NCBI GenBank assembly: GCA_033439265.1
Contig: JAVTVX010000030.1
Span: 1,862,501-1,926,500, forward strand
Reading direction: 5' to 3'
DNA: 64,000 nucleotides
Source of the DNA: Dillenia suffruticosa
Lineage: Eukaryota > Streptophyta > Magnoliopsida > Dilleniales > Dilleniaceae
The translations under genes and the position numbers were made by a program. The notes beneath the pieces are model-generated. The model saw only the letters and a list, made by a program, of their open reading frames with translations. It ran no database searches and was not told where the DNA came from. Shown here piece by piece: positions 36,250 through 48,476 of this stretch (its first letter is position 1; each line of letters opens with the position of its first letter).

Positions 36250-37072
36250 TTTGTTTATACATCTTTTTCAATGAAGATGGGCCTTTGCAGCAAACTCTTT
36301 TTTCAGGCATCCTCGGCATCAACATTTGACTTTTCTCCTTTTATTTTTTAATTTATTCTAAAAAAATTAGAGATTAGCACGTGGCCCGCTCGGTGTGGCT
36401 GGGCAGCCTCGCACCACTTTGAGAATTGCATTTAAAAATCAATTAGCTTTAGACCGACTAAAAGGTATATCATGGTTAAATTTGAAATTTTGTTGCCATT
36501 AAAACACATCTACGTCACTTTACTAATAATTTTTAAATTTAATTCTTAGGACAGTCTTTATTTATAAGATTTAACTAAAGCTAACTGCTCATTGGCCTGT
36601 TCTAAAAATAATTTTACCTCTCAGACACCCACATTGGTTCTTGGTGATCGTGCACGATAAAACCAGGGAGAGTTCAACCTTGGTCTTTACATATTATTTT
36701 ATTTCAGGAGCTTATGGTTTTGTCCATTTGATTATTTGAGAATTTCCATCCACCCACCCACCCAGAATGAGCATCCAAGCATAAACTTTTCAAATATAGA
36801 TATCAATTCTATATGCTAAGTGATGATGAGAGGGTTTAGATAATTTATTTTAAAAAAATGATTATTGCTAATAAAAAAAAGGCCCGCATGCGATGTTTCA
36901 GCTATGTCATATCTGAACCTGGTGTGAACCGTGAAGTTTCATCTATAATATATAATGTTTCTACACTTTGATATCACCAAATTTGATCTAATTTGAGGAC
37001 GGCAATTATGCTTTAAAGCCATTCTTACATAAGAGGGAATAGCACCCAGAGGGCCAAAGCAAAGCTAACCCC
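36250..37072 (+). promoter_or_regulatory. Upstream region of P450-I
   Basis: Contains the array's distal block (GGTGTGGCTGGGCAGCC near 36390), the leader block at 36630-36860, and the proximal core ATTATGCTTTAAAGCCATTC about 65 bp before the ATG. No coding sequence. Confidence 0.5.
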
Positions 37073-37949
37073 ATGGACTACATCACACTTCTCATACTAC
37101 TCTCCATTCTATGGACAGCCATCAATGTCCTCAAACTGGGCTGCCGGATACACGCCCGGCTCCCACCTGGCCCCCGCGGGCTTCCGATCATTGGGAACAT
37201 GTTACGATTAGGTACCTTGCCACACCAAGCCTTAGCCAAACTCTCTCAAACTTACGGTCCAATCATGTCACTCAAACTAGGTACCATGACAACCATTGTT
37301 TTCTCTTCCTCGGATGTTGCTGAAGAAGTTCTCAAAAAACATGATAAAAATTTTGCCAACCGGACCATCTTTGATGCAGTGCGCGCCCTTGATCATCACA
37401 AGCGGTCGATCGCATGGCAACTGGCGGATGCACACTGGAGGTTTTTAAGGAAGATATGCAGCACAGAAATTTTTACGGTGAAACGACTTGAAGCAAGCGA
37501 AGGCCTGCGCCAAAGAAAGGTGCAAGAATTACTAGACCATGTGCTAGAGTGTAGCCAAACAGGTCGAGCCGTTCACATAGCCCAAGCGGCGTTCACCACA
37601 TCACTAAATTTCATATCAAACACTATCTTTTCTATGGATCTAGCTCATTATGACTCCAAAATGTCACATGAATTTATGGGGCTTGTGAGAGGCCTTTTGG
37701 AAGTTATTGTCAAGCCTAATTTGGCCGATTGTTTTCCAATACTAAGGTTCTTGGATCCACAAGGTATACGAAGGCAAACGGAATTTTATATGGAAAAATT
37801 GATGGCAATACTTAATGATATTGTCAATAAAAGGGTTGAGTCGGATGGACATGGCGATAATGATGACATGCTCAACACCCTCATCAAGCTCCACCGGGAA
37901 AATGAATCAGAGTTCAGCCGCAAGGATCTAAATGTTCTTCTTCTGGTTG

Positions 37950-38011
<62 letters not shown>

Positions 38012-38996
38012 TATAAATCCCCAACCAATACTTTTTCTATGAAAAAATATGTTAAACATTTTTTTTATATATCTTTTTGCATTTAAAAATTAAAATATCA
38101 ATCATAATTACGCTATTAATGCGAAATTACAAATTTATATATTAGAAAAACAAAATTCAACGGGCAGATGAAAGAGAAAGAAAGATATGATAAATTTTAT
38201 GAAATAAAAAATATTATAAATCTTTAACGATATTTACCTAAATACTTGTAAAGCTTAAATTTATTCATCCAGCCACCTGTACACCTTTTGCCCTACTGTT
38301 TGTTTATTAGCAAGAACTTTTAACACCATTGAGTTTAATATTGTTTCTTTATGTACAGAAATCTTATTATGCCTAACATTCAACTTGACTCAGGATATGT
38401 TTGTTGCGGGAGCAGACACAACCTCAACCACATTAGAATGGACAATGGCGGAGTTACTAAGACATCCCCAAACCCTGGCAAAAGCTCAAGCTGAACTCAG
38501 AGAGGTAATAGGCAAGGGCAAAATGGTCCAAGAATCCGATATTTCAAAACTATCCTACTTACAGGCAGTGGTTAAAGAATCATTAAGATTGCATCCCATA
38601 GCTCCTCTTCTCAATCACAAATCTGCAGCTGAAGTAGAGATCTCTGGCTACACTATACCTAAAGATGCCCAAATATTTGTAAATCTTTGGTCCATTCAGC
38701 ATGACCCGAAACGATGGCCCGACCCGTACTCTTTCCAACCCGAGCGGTTTTTAGATGGTGAGACAGATTTTAAAGGGCAACATTTTGATTTTATTCCATT
38801 TGGTGCTGGAAGAAGAATTTGCCTGGGACTGCCATTGGCACATCGGATGCTGCATTTGTCCTTGGCGTCTCTCATTCTCTCGTTTGATTGGAGACTTGAA
38901 GACGGAATGAAGCCGGAAGACATTGACATGGGTGAACAATTTGGGATAACAATGGGAATGGCTGTGCCTTTCAAAGCTATTCCAATCAAAACCTAA
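37073..38996 (+). CDS. CYP76-family cytochrome P450 (P450-I)
   Basis: Exons 37073-37945 and 38394-38996 give 491 residues; the intron is 448 bp, GTTGCC...CTCAG. The anchor, PPGPRG hinge, WRFLR, canonical I-helix FVAGADTTS, ExxR 353-356, PERF 407-410, and haem FGAGRRICLG with Cys434 are all present. Oddities: Arg/Lys in the linker is partly replaced (LGCRIHAR), and Pro117 is Leu (WQLADAHW). The first intron bases are followed by 57 bp of CT repeat. It is the closest relative of P450-M by eye (shared ALDHHKRSIAW segment and 3' flank). It is one of the best candidates for a fully normal enzyme in the array. Substrate unknown; ER monooxygenase. Confidence 0.94.
37952..38008. repeat. (CT)n microsatellite in the P450-I intron
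   Basis: 57 bp of uninterrupted CT starting six bases inside the intron. Confidence 0.97.
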
Positions 38997-39842
38997 TTAT
39001 GTTCAAATCACCTAAAAATCAAGCTTTGATATTAGTCTTTCTTTGCTTGCAACCCTCTTGTAATGTTTGCACACTTCTTGTTTTTTGTTCTTGTTCATTA
39101 TTATTAATGCTTCCAATAATGTTTTTTTCTGTTCAATAAAATATGTACATAAATATTTTTATTTAATAATACATTTACTAACTCAATATTTAATACAGAG
39201 TATATAAATCGAAAAAATTTTATTTTAATAGTTAATTTTTAAAGTGGGAATCAATAATCTAGTATTAAAATTAATTTAAAATTCAAATTCATAGAGTCAG
39301 CCTCAACAATATTAATCCAAAATAGAAATTAAATTTTCTCCAAATCCTTGGTTTTATAACTTCATTTTTGGAGATTAAAAGTGTCGGCAGTATAAGACAA
39401 CAAGCAAAAGGACAAAATAAAATGAAAAATATCGGCAATAATTGCAGTATAAGGCCATTTTAGTACTATCATATAATGCCATTATTGCTCGGAGATGTTG
39501 ACTTGGGGTTTGGTGTGGAAAGATTAGGTTAATTTCAAATTTGGTAAATTTTTTTATTTTTGTTATATATAAGATTTGAATATTGGAGGAGCATGAGATT
39601 AGAAAATGATTATAATCACTAATTTATCCCTTTGAAAATTAGGTAAAACGTTTATGAATAAATAATTGCAGTCCCATAACTATTCTCAACTATAGTTCTA
39701 CTATTGGTCAGAGATGTTGATTAGATGCAAGAGTAAAAGTATAGAAAAAATAAGTGTTGTTAGAGTTTTTTCCCTTAATTACCTAATCTGAGTTGAATCG
39801 AATTTAATCATATTTTAAATAATTTTAGGATTTGGACTATTT
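38997..39842. repeat. 3' flank of P450-I, duplicated behind P450-M
   Basis: About 39120-39400 matches about 53020-53260 (AAAATATGT, ACTCAATAT, GTTAATTTTTAAAGT, CAAATCCTTGGTTTTA). The homology then continues at 40900-41260 against 53800-54145. The P450-M copy lacks CACTA element 2. No gene. Confidence 0.7.
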
Positions 39843-40878
39843 CACTAATGAAAAACAAATTTTTAGCGATGGAAAAATCCGTCACTGAAAAGCTGTCGCT
39901 GAAAGTTACTCCGCTAAATATCAGCGACGGATTTAGTTCGTTGTTAATATCAACGATGGAAAAACTCCGTCGCTAATAGAAAAAAGAAAAAAAAAAAAAG
40001 AAAAAAAAAAGGGAAAAAAAATGATCCGCTGACCCGCCTCCTTAATTTGTCAAAAAATGCTTCCATCAAGTTTCAAACCTTAACTTGTCAAAAATGCTTC
40101 CATCAAGTTTCAAACCAAGCACAATGTACACACAAGAGCACCTCCACCACTGGATCAAATTAAGTTTTTTGTTTTATTCTTTTTTTTTTACTTATTATTT
40201 TTACATCATATTTTTTAATAATAAAAAATAATATAAAATTATAATTTATTATAAAATAATAAAATAATTTTATTTTAACTTAAAATAAAATAATAAAATA
40301 ATATTATTTTTTTACAAAATAAAATCAAAATAAAAAAATATCCGTCGCGAATTATTTTTACCTCATATTTTAAATAATAAAAAATAATATAAAATTATAA
40401 TTTATTATAAAATAATAAAATAATTTTATTTTAGCTTAAAATAAAATAATAAAAAATTTAAAATAATAAAATAATATTATTCTTCTACAAAATAAAATAA
40501 AAATAAAAATAATTATTAAAGAAAAATAAAAAATTTTAAAAATTTTAAAAATTAAACAATTAAAAAAATTAAAAAAATTAAAAAAAATCCGTCAGTAATC
40601 CGTCGCTAATTTTTTCGTCGGTAATCTATCACTAATTTTTTTATCATTAATCCGTCTACAATCCGTCGCTGATAGGTTTATAAAAATTTTTTTATTTTTA
40701 TTTTTTTACTGTTAACCACTACAGAGACTGATTAATGACGGAAATATTTCCGTCGCTAATCCGTCTTAAATCGCTTGATATTTTGTCCAACGGTATTCCG
40801 TCGAAAATCCGTCGTTATTAGCGACAGAATTTTTTCATCGATTATTTTCCATCGCTGAAGGTTTGTTTTCTAGTAGTG
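39843..40878. mobile_element. Non-autonomous CACTA-type element 2 (1036 bp)
   Basis: Starts CACTAATGAAAAAC, ends CTAGTAGTG, with TTT repeated at both edges (39840-39842 and 40879-40881). The same subterminal CCGTCGCTAAT motif arrays and (AATAAAAT)-rich centre as element 1 mark it as the same family. It was inserted after the I/M flank duplication. Confidence 0.85.
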
Positions 40879-40899
40879 TTTCAATAATTCAATAATATT

Positions 40900-43225
40900 G
40901 AATTTAAAATTTTATTTAGGGTTTTATAGTTGGTCATTTCATGGTATTTTTCTTAATCCAATTTTTTCGATGCTAGCACTCTTGATATTAGGGTGAAATT
41001 GTGTTTCTTTCGGCTAAACACTGTTGATATTTCTACACCAAACTTTCAAATTGCATTCATTGAGGCATACCTCAAACGGAATTTTTGCCTCCCAAGGTAT
41101 CCCATCATTCAACAAGACACAACATCCAAGAAATCAAAGATGGGGAGGTGGTCTGGCATGTTATGGAGCAATCAGACAAAATCTCTTATGTGGGTTTTGG
41201 TATCCACCATTCAAGCAATCATAACATCTCAAATGCCTTGGGGATAGAATAATAATTTGACTCTTCTCAAAAAATTGAAGCCCCCCCCCCCCCCAAAATT
41301 TCGCTCCCATCAAATTTGATCAAATTTTAACTTGACTCAATTGTTTTTTAATCTTATATCTGTTTTGTTATTTTTTATAAATATATTTTTTAATTTAAGT
41401 AAGAAATTGTAGAAATATTATAGAACATTGTAAATTAAATTTCTCCATAAAAATTAGAACTATTAATATACTAATAACTTTTGTGCTAAATCATTTATCA
41501 ACATAGTCTCAAATTTTTTTTTTTTTTTGAACAAGCCACGATATAGCGTTACAAATAAGTGATCAATCAAAATGGCTATGTTTGTTCTTACTTTTACAAA
41601 TTGAGATCGTGGAAAAGGGGGAAATGACTAAGAAGGGTAAATAATGGATCTACCCTTAAGTGAAATAACCAAATTACCCCACCCCTATTGAAAAAAGATA
41701 AGACGGGAGGGGAAAAAAGAAAGAGTGTTGAGGCAGTTTGGGCATTTCACTTTTGACTTAGACAAAATAACCCGGATACGATTTTACCGGAGGCAAAATG
41801 ATGAGAATTTCTATAATGGACCGCCTAGAAAACACGAACAAATACCATGCATACATGTCATCTTTATAAAATAATAGTTTCATTAATAAACTATTAACTC
41901 AACTAACATCAACCATTTTCTTGTAATGATCTCGAGTTTGAATTTTGTTATATACAAAAAAAATAATAGTTTCAAATGAAAATAAATATATCAAATTTCT
42001 CTCAAAATCAAGGGATAAATTATTACAAAATCAATGATGAATGAAATATGAATAACATGATAAATCAATGAAATATGATTAACATGATAAATCAATGTAA
42101 ACCAGGAATCGGTTTATAGATCTAATGCTTGACTACCTGTTCCCTCATTTTCTAATTATTTCTAATAATGTAGATGCAACTTGACCTTTAATCAACGGAC
42201 TTGACTACCAATAAGGGCAATGAGGAATCGGGCTACAGCAAGTTCCATCGAGCCCACTAGAGGTGATCAGGTTGAATAGGCCAAGCGGTCGAACTGGGCC
42301 AAATCATGGAGAGGGTTGGCGAGACATCAAAGATGTGCTAGATTATGTAAAATGGCAGAGAGAAAGAGATAACACTACTACCTAAAAACCCTGATCTATA
42401 CAGACAAAACAACAAGCCTATTCTCAACGCAAAAACAAACATCACTAGGAACAAGAAAAGCGAGATAGAATAATCAAAGAACTACTACCCCGAGGAAACT
42501 TTTGAGGACTTGCACAACTCCTCCAAGCTATTTCAAGGGGTTTCCAACTTCAAAAAAATAAAAAAATAAAAAAGACTCCGAAAAGGGGAGTGCAATATTC
42601 TAAATCCCTATTTACGCCTCTCTGTCTCAGGGGTATTGAGATATAAAAATATGGGATTTTACAATTGGCCATACAAAATTTTAGAGTTTTTGAAAATTTT
42701 CTACATATTTCTATCATTTCCCTATAGAAAAAAAGTCCACATTTCAAGGACCTGCAATATTTTTGCGGGCAACACGTGATGAACGACAGTCTTTATTTAT
42801 TATTGAAATTTAACTAAAGCTAACACATTGGCCAGTTCTAAAAATAAATAGTTTTACCTCTCAAACACCCACATTGGTTCTTGGCGAATCTTGCTCGATA
42901 AAACCTGGGAGCCCTCAACCTTGGTCTTTACAAATTTTTTATTTTAGTAACTTAGGGTTTTGTCCATTTCATTATTTGAGAATCTCCATACCCCCCCCCC
43001 CACAATGAGCATTCAAGCATAAACTTTTCAAATATGGATATCAATTCTATATGCCAAGTGATGATAAGATGGTTTAGATAGTTTATTAAGAAAATGATTA
43101 TTGCTAATAAAAAAGGCGCGCACGTGATGTTTTACCTATGTGTCATATATGAACATTGTGTGAAGTTTCACCTATAATATATAATATTTTTGCACTGATG
43201 GCACAAAATTTCATCTAATTTGAGT
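40900..43225. repeat. Duplicated flank between P450-I and P450-J
   Basis: About 40900-41260 matches the flank behind P450-M. About 41300-43225 matches about 49130-50880 upstream of P450-M (AACAAGCCAC..., AAATGACCAAATT..., TTGACTACCAATAAGGGCAA, CCTCAACCTTGGTCTTTAC). A run of 14 C lies near 41281. The ORFs at 40993-41247 and elsewhere are repeat-borne. Confidence 0.75.
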
Positions 43226-43505
43226 ACTGTAATTATGCTATTTTTTTTAATCCCCTAAACTTGGTCTACCGTCGAGTATTCGGAACTTTATTCTGACTAA
43301 TCTCGGCCGAGCTACTGTCGGGTCCCAATCGGGAGAGAGCTCTCCCAACGGCGTTTTTACTACTACCAAAACTCGAATCCCTATTCTTGATGTTGGGTGT
43401 TAGTGTCATTCCCACTAGACAACGAAGCGTTGGTTACTGTAATTATGCTAGGTGTTAGTGTCCTTCCCACTAGACAATGAAGCGTTGGTTATTGTAATTA
43501 TGCTA
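43226..43505 (-). mobile_element. Au-like SINE with target duplication in the P450-J promoter
   Basis: The 15-base target ACTGTAATTATGCTA occurs at 43226-43240 and 43436-43450. It occurs a third time, with one change, at 43491-43505. The body (43241-43435, antisense) has a tRNA-like head at its right end (GTCTAGTGGG, then GGGATTCGAGTTTTG as B box on the minus strand). Its tail matches plant Au-type SINEs (GATTAGTCAGAAT...). A second, 40-base copy of just the head lies between the second and third target copies. The insertion lies immediately before the TATAAAG core of P450-J. Confidence 0.85.
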
Positions 43506-43511
43506 TAAAGC
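43503..43511 (+). promoter_or_regulatory. TATA-like box of P450-J
   Basis: CTATAAAGC lies about 60 bp upstream of the start codon. Its counterparts in F, I and M read CTTTAAAGC. Confidence 0.5.
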
Positions 43512-43563
43512 CAATCTTACATAGCTGGGAATAGCACCCAGAGGGCCAAAGCTAAGCTAAACC

Positions 43564-44439
43564 ATGGACTACATAACACTTCTCATGGTACTCTCCATTC
43601 TATGCGCAGCCATCAATGTCCTCAAACTAGGCCGCCAGGAACCCGCCCGGCTCCCACCCGGCCCCCGTGGGCTTCCAATCATTGGGGACATGTTACAGTT
43701 AGGTACCTTGCCACACCAAGCCTTAGCCAAACTCTCTCAAACTTATGGCCCAGTCATGTCACTCAAACTAGGTACCATGACAACCATAGTCTTCTCTTCC
43801 TCGGATGTTGCCGAAGAAGTTCTTAAAAAACATGATAAAAATTTTGCCAACAAGGCCATCTTTGATGCAGTGGCAGCATTTGATCTTGACAAGCATTTGA
43901 TCGCATGGCAGCCAGCAGATGCACATTGGAGGTTTTTAAGGAAGATTTGCAGCACAGAAATTTTTGCAGTAAAACGACTTGAAGCAAGTCAAGGCCTGCG
44001 CCAAAGAAAGGCGCAAGAATTACTAGACCATGTGCTAAAGTGTAGCCAAACAAGTAGAGCAGTTCACATAAACCAAGCAGGGTTCACCACATCACTAAAT
44101 TTCTTTTCAAACACTATCTTTTCTATGGACTTAGCCCATTATGACTCCGAAATGTCAAAGGAACTTTTGGGGCTTGTGAGAGGCCTTTTGGAAGCTATTG
44201 GCAAGCCTAATTTGGCTGACTATTTTCCAACAATAAAGTTCTTGGATCCACAAGGTATACGAAAACAAACGGAATTTTATCTGGAAAAATTGATGGCAAT
44301 ACTTAATGATATTGTCAATACAAGGCTTGAGTCGGACGCACATGGCAATAATGATGACATGCTCAACACCCTCATCAAGCTCCACCGTGAAAATGAATCA
44401 GAGTTTAGTCGCAAGGATCTAAATTTTCTTCTTCTGGTT

Positions 44440-44479
<40 letters not shown>

Positions 44480-45387
44480 ATTAATCCCCAAGCAATACTT
44501 TTTCCATAAAAAGATGGGTTAAAACTTTTTTTTTGTTTATATATCTTTTTCATTAATAATTAAAATATGAATCATTATGAAAAGATATGTTATAAATTTT
44601 ATGTAATAAATAACGTTATAAATTTTCAATGATGAAATACTTTTTAAACTTAAATTTTCTTTTCCCTCAAGTTTCACGAGTACACAAATCTTATTTATTA
44701 TCAAGAACTCTTAACACTATTAAGTTTAATAATGTTTCTTTATGTACAGAAATCTTATTATGCCTAACATTCAACTTGACTTAGGAAATGTTTGTTGCGG
44801 GATCACACACAACCTCAACCGCATTGGAATGGACAATGGCGGAGTTACTAAGACATCCCAAAACACTGGCAAAAGCTCAAGCTGAACTCGGAGAGGTAAT
44901 TGGCAAGGGCAAAATGGTCCAAGAATCCCATATTCCAAAACTATCCTACTTACAGGCAGTCGTTAAAGAATCATTAAGATTGCATCCCGTAGCTCCAATT
45001 CTCATACACAAATCTGCAGCTGAAGTAGAGGTCTCAGGCCACCCTATTCCTAAAGATGCCCAAATATTTGTAAATGTTTGGTCCATTCAGCATGACCCGA
45101 AACGATGGCCCGACCCGTATTCTTTCCAACCTGAGAGGTTTTTAGATAGTGAGATAGATTTTAAAGGGCAACATTTTGATTTGATTCCATTTGGTGCCGG
45201 AAGAAGAATTTGCCCCGGACTGCCGTTGGCAGATCGGATGCTGCATTTGTCCTTGGCCTCTCTTATTCACTCCTTTGATTGGAGACTTGAAGATGGAATG
45301 ATGCCGGAAGACATTGACATCAGTGAACAATTTAGGCTATCATTGGGAATGGTTTTTCCTCTCAAAGCGATTCCAATCAAAACCTAA
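43564..45387 (+). CDS. CYP76-family cytochrome P450 with His in the I-helix (P450-J)
   Basis: Exons 43564-44436 and 44785-45387 give 491 residues. The intron is the shortest of the intact set (348 bp, GTTCGA...CTTAG). The anchor, PPGPRG hinge, WRFLR, ExxR (353-356), PERF and haem FGAGRRICPG with Cys434 are all intact. The I-helix reads EMFVAGSHTTSTALEW: the acidic residue of (A/G)Gx(D/E)T is His299 (codon CAC), and Asp292 is Glu. The acid-alcohol pair normally guides protons to bound oxygen, so this change should alter or weaken normal hydroxylation; it could also mark a new chemistry or early decay. The putative SRS1 segment (AAFDLDKHLIAW) is the most different in the array. A SINE has displaced the distal promoter. 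Confidence 0.9.
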
Positions 45388-45733
45388 TTATATTCAAATC
45401 ACCTGAAAATCAAGCTTTGATATTAGTCTTTCTTTGCTAGCTACTAGCTTGTAATATTTGTGTGCTTCTTCTTGTTTCTATTGCAGACCCGTATCCATTT
45501 TCAACTATAATCCAGGATTCTTCGCATCTAGTGGACAAAAATGCTGGAGGATGAAAATTTATTATTATTATAATTGTTGTTGTTATTATTATTAAAAAGA
45601 TACCAGCTTTATGGGACCCAAAAATCCAGCCCGATCCCCGCATCACGCATGGCAAAGGGCACCGATAAGCAACCACCCACCCACTCTTACATAAGAGGGA
45701 ATTGCCCCAAAAGGACCAAAGCTAAGTTATGCC
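45388..45733. repeat. 3' flank of P450-J and leader of P450-K
   Basis: About 45480-45733 matches 32940-33217 (GACCTGTAACC type block, TTA repeat, TTTATGGG.CCC.AAA..CAG, GCAAAGGGCACC, AAGCAACCACCCACTCTT). Confidence 0.7.
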
Positions 45734-46022
45734 ATGGACTACGTCACACTTCTCATACTACTCTCCATTCTATGGACAGCCATCGATGTCCACAAGCTAG
45801 AACGCCGGAAACCCACCCGGCTCCCACCCAGCCCCAGGGGTTTCCATCATTGGAAACATTTTTCAATTTGGTACCTTGCCACACCAAGCCATAGCCAAAC
45901 TCTCTCAAACTTATGGTTCGGTGATCTCACTTAAAGCTAGGTACCATGACAACCATAGTCTTCTCTTCCTCCGGTGTTGGCAAAGTTCTCAAAAAACATG
46001 ACCAAAATTTCACCAAACCGCC
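45734..46022 (+). pseudogene. P450-K, CYP76 N-terminal fragment
   Basis: Reads MDYVTLLILLSILWTAIDVH, then KLERRKPTRLPPSPRG, then shifts frame near 45845. Homology continues out of frame through the GPVMSLKLG and TTIVFSSS segment to AAACATGACCAAAATTTCACC (about 46022) and stops. It shares KLER and several small deletions with P450-G, so G and K are copies of one already damaged ancestor. Confidence 0.88.
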
Positions 46023-46540
46023 GAATGAAATTTTGGATATTTTGGAGCAAGAGTATTGAAAAAAGACGAGAATTTTTACTTTAATCGTTGAAAGAAAACA
46101 TTTAAAAAAAAAAAGAAAAAATGATTGTCCTTTACAAGAGACCGAAAAAGATTATTAACACAAAAGAGAAGTGAAGATTTGAACTTACTTCTTTTCTATA
46201 TTTTTTAGAATAATACAATACCTATATATATATATATATGCACTTTCACTAAAAAATGAATATAAATGTTTGACTAAAAAATAAGGAAATATTAGTTTAA
46301 TGATTGACTAAATCAATATACACTTCCACTTAAGGAAAGAAATTGAAATAAAGTCAGTATTATAAATATATGATGATTGAACTAAATCAATTATCAATTA
46401 AGTCAACTAAATATATAATGATTAAATAAATCAATTTTAATAATCGACTAAATCAACTGGATATATAATGATTCACTAAATTAATCATAATGATTGAATA
46501 GTTGATTAAATCAATCATAACGATTGATTAAATCAAATCA
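46023..46540. other. AT-rich spacer
   Basis: Contains many TGATTGA(C/A)TAAATCAA(T/C) repeats (about 46290-46540) and a TA run near 46225. No gene seen. Confidence 0.6.
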
Positions 46541-48155
46541 ATCAAATATTTTAATATAACGACAAGTTGGAGGCAGCCCAATCATGTTTTTTCTTGCCCC
46601 TTTTGGATAGCTAAGAGTTGCCTTTTTGGGTTGAAAATATAGCCCATTTGGATCTATTTTAATACTTCTCTTCAACTTTGGTAAGTAGATATCTATAAAG
46701 TTTAACTTGCTGAGCATATTTTGCATATGACTTGTTATAGTTTTCTTGGTGAAAATATCAACAAACTGCTCATTACTCTTCACTTAAGGTGTGATTAGGG
46801 TCTTGTATTCAACTTTTTAGAATACGAAGTGACAAGTAACTTCAATATTGTTCTCTCATTAAAGACTGGATTAGAAGTAATTTGAATGGCAAACTAATTG
46901 TTAGAGAAGAGTTTAATAGAGAAAGTGATTGAAAACCGCAACTCTTCAACTAGAGATTTTAACTAAACGATTTCTCCGGTTGCTACTGCCATGACTCTAT
47001 ACTCAGTTTTCACACTTGATCTTAAAATTAGGGATTGTTTCTTACTCTTTCAATATACGAGATTTCTATCAACAAACATATAATAACCTATGGTGTATCT
47101 TTTATCCATTGAGTCTTTGGTTTAATCCGTAACGCAATAGCCTACAATTTCTAAATTTTGATTATTCTGCATGCAAACTCCTCTCCCAAGAGTCCTTTTA
47201 AGATATCTAAAAATTCTTTCTACCACTTTCCAGTGGCACATCATAGATGCATGCATATATTGACTGAATTTGCTCATAGCATATGCATTGACAGATCTAG
47301 TAATATATTGACTGAATTTGCTCATAGTATATGCATTGTCAAACCTAGTAATAGTCAAGTAAATGAATTTTCCAACAAATTTGTAGTGCCTCTGTAACTC
47401 TGGTGATGGTCAGATATCATGAAATTAAATATTTGCATGATTTATGTATTCCTCCAATTGTGTATTCTATTTAAGTTCATGTTTATATTGTATTGCTTAG
47501 TCATATAAATATAAAAAATTTTCTAATACTTAGAATGTTTGTACTTTTGAAGTGAACATATATACTCATTTATATCGAGTTTTGTAGTCAATAAAGAATA
47601 TAAAATATTTAAAATCTCATTTAAATATTACAGGGATATCTAAATATCAGAATATATAAGATTAGAAATATTTTTATAAATTGTTTTCAAAATCAAATAG
47701 TGCATTCTAGTTTCTTTTCTAAAAATACAAATTTCACGATGCTTATCTCCACATTTTTTGTTAAAAATAGACATGTCAAAAATTGCTTATTAAGATGACA
47801 TAATCTAACATGTCACAAAATATAACTTTCTTCTTGGCATGTCATGTGTGCATGGTTGTCTTGATCTAAAAAATATAGCTTGTTTTACCAGAATCTCCTA
47901 CCAATGATTTCATTTGTTTTGAGATTCTAAAAATCAATAGTGTCAAAATCAAATGTAATCTTACAACTTTGATCTCTAGTAAATTGCCTAATAGACATAA
48001 GATTAGAGGAGAATTTAGTAAGATATAAAGTATTAGAATATTTTTTGAAAAAAAATAAATAAACAACTTTCTCGAGTTCTCTTCCATTTAATTTATACCC
48101 ATTAGCGATCCTGAATATGGAGGAGAGGTTTAGATTCAAAGTGCAAAAGTCCATC
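46540..48155 (-). mobile_element. Ty1/copia retrotransposon fossil (fragments)
   Basis: On the minus strand, about 47866-48154 resembles the segment before integrase (motif LTKFSSNLMSI). About 47122-47358 resembles the late polymerase/RNase H part (HWKVVERIFRYLKRTLG, VGYCVTD). About 46538-46783 resembles the extreme end (KSNEQFVDIFTK). The order fits copia, with most of the integrase and polymerase region not recognisable between them. No LTRs were identified. It is an old, broken remnant with multiple breaks. Confidence 0.75.
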
Positions 48156-48185
48156 TCTCTAAAAGCTATTCCTATCGAAACTTAG
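48155..48185 (+). pseudogene. Last codons of a P450 exon 2
   Basis: SLKAIPIET followed by TAG matches the family ending PLKAIPIKT. It lies directly against the copia fossil, suggesting another lost P450 copy whose 3' end survives. Confidence 0.5.
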
Positions 48186-48287
48186 CAATGTGCATAGGTC
48201 ATCTCGTGTAACATAAAAAGTTTGTAGGATCCTGTACTTCATTATAATTTAAAAAATTAAAAAATTAAAAACGATCTGTGGTCTCAA

Positions 48288-48476
48288 TCTTATCGATTTT
48301 TTTTTCACCACTGGTATCCAAACTTTATCCGATTAATTCTGTTCGAGTACTGTGGGGTCCATTTTAGGATTTAGCTTAATCCTTTTTTATAATTCTCAGG
48401 CCTCGAACTCAAGATTTCTGGTTTAGGGGATAGTGTGTCTGATCACTCAACACAAAGAACTTTGTTCTTATCGATT
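48288..48476 (-). mobile_element. Au-like SINE with 11-bp target duplication
   Basis: TCTTATCGATT is repeated at 48288-48298 and 48466-48476. On the minus strand the body has a tRNA-like head, a B box (TTGAGTTCGAGGCC) and the GATTAA..GGATAAA tail of the family; its terminal poly-A reads as poly-T at 48299. Confidence 0.82.

Noticed and set aside
40993-41247. 84-codon ORF
   Set aside because: Lies in the duplicated 3' flank; the paralogous flank at about 53.9-54.1 kb does not keep it open.
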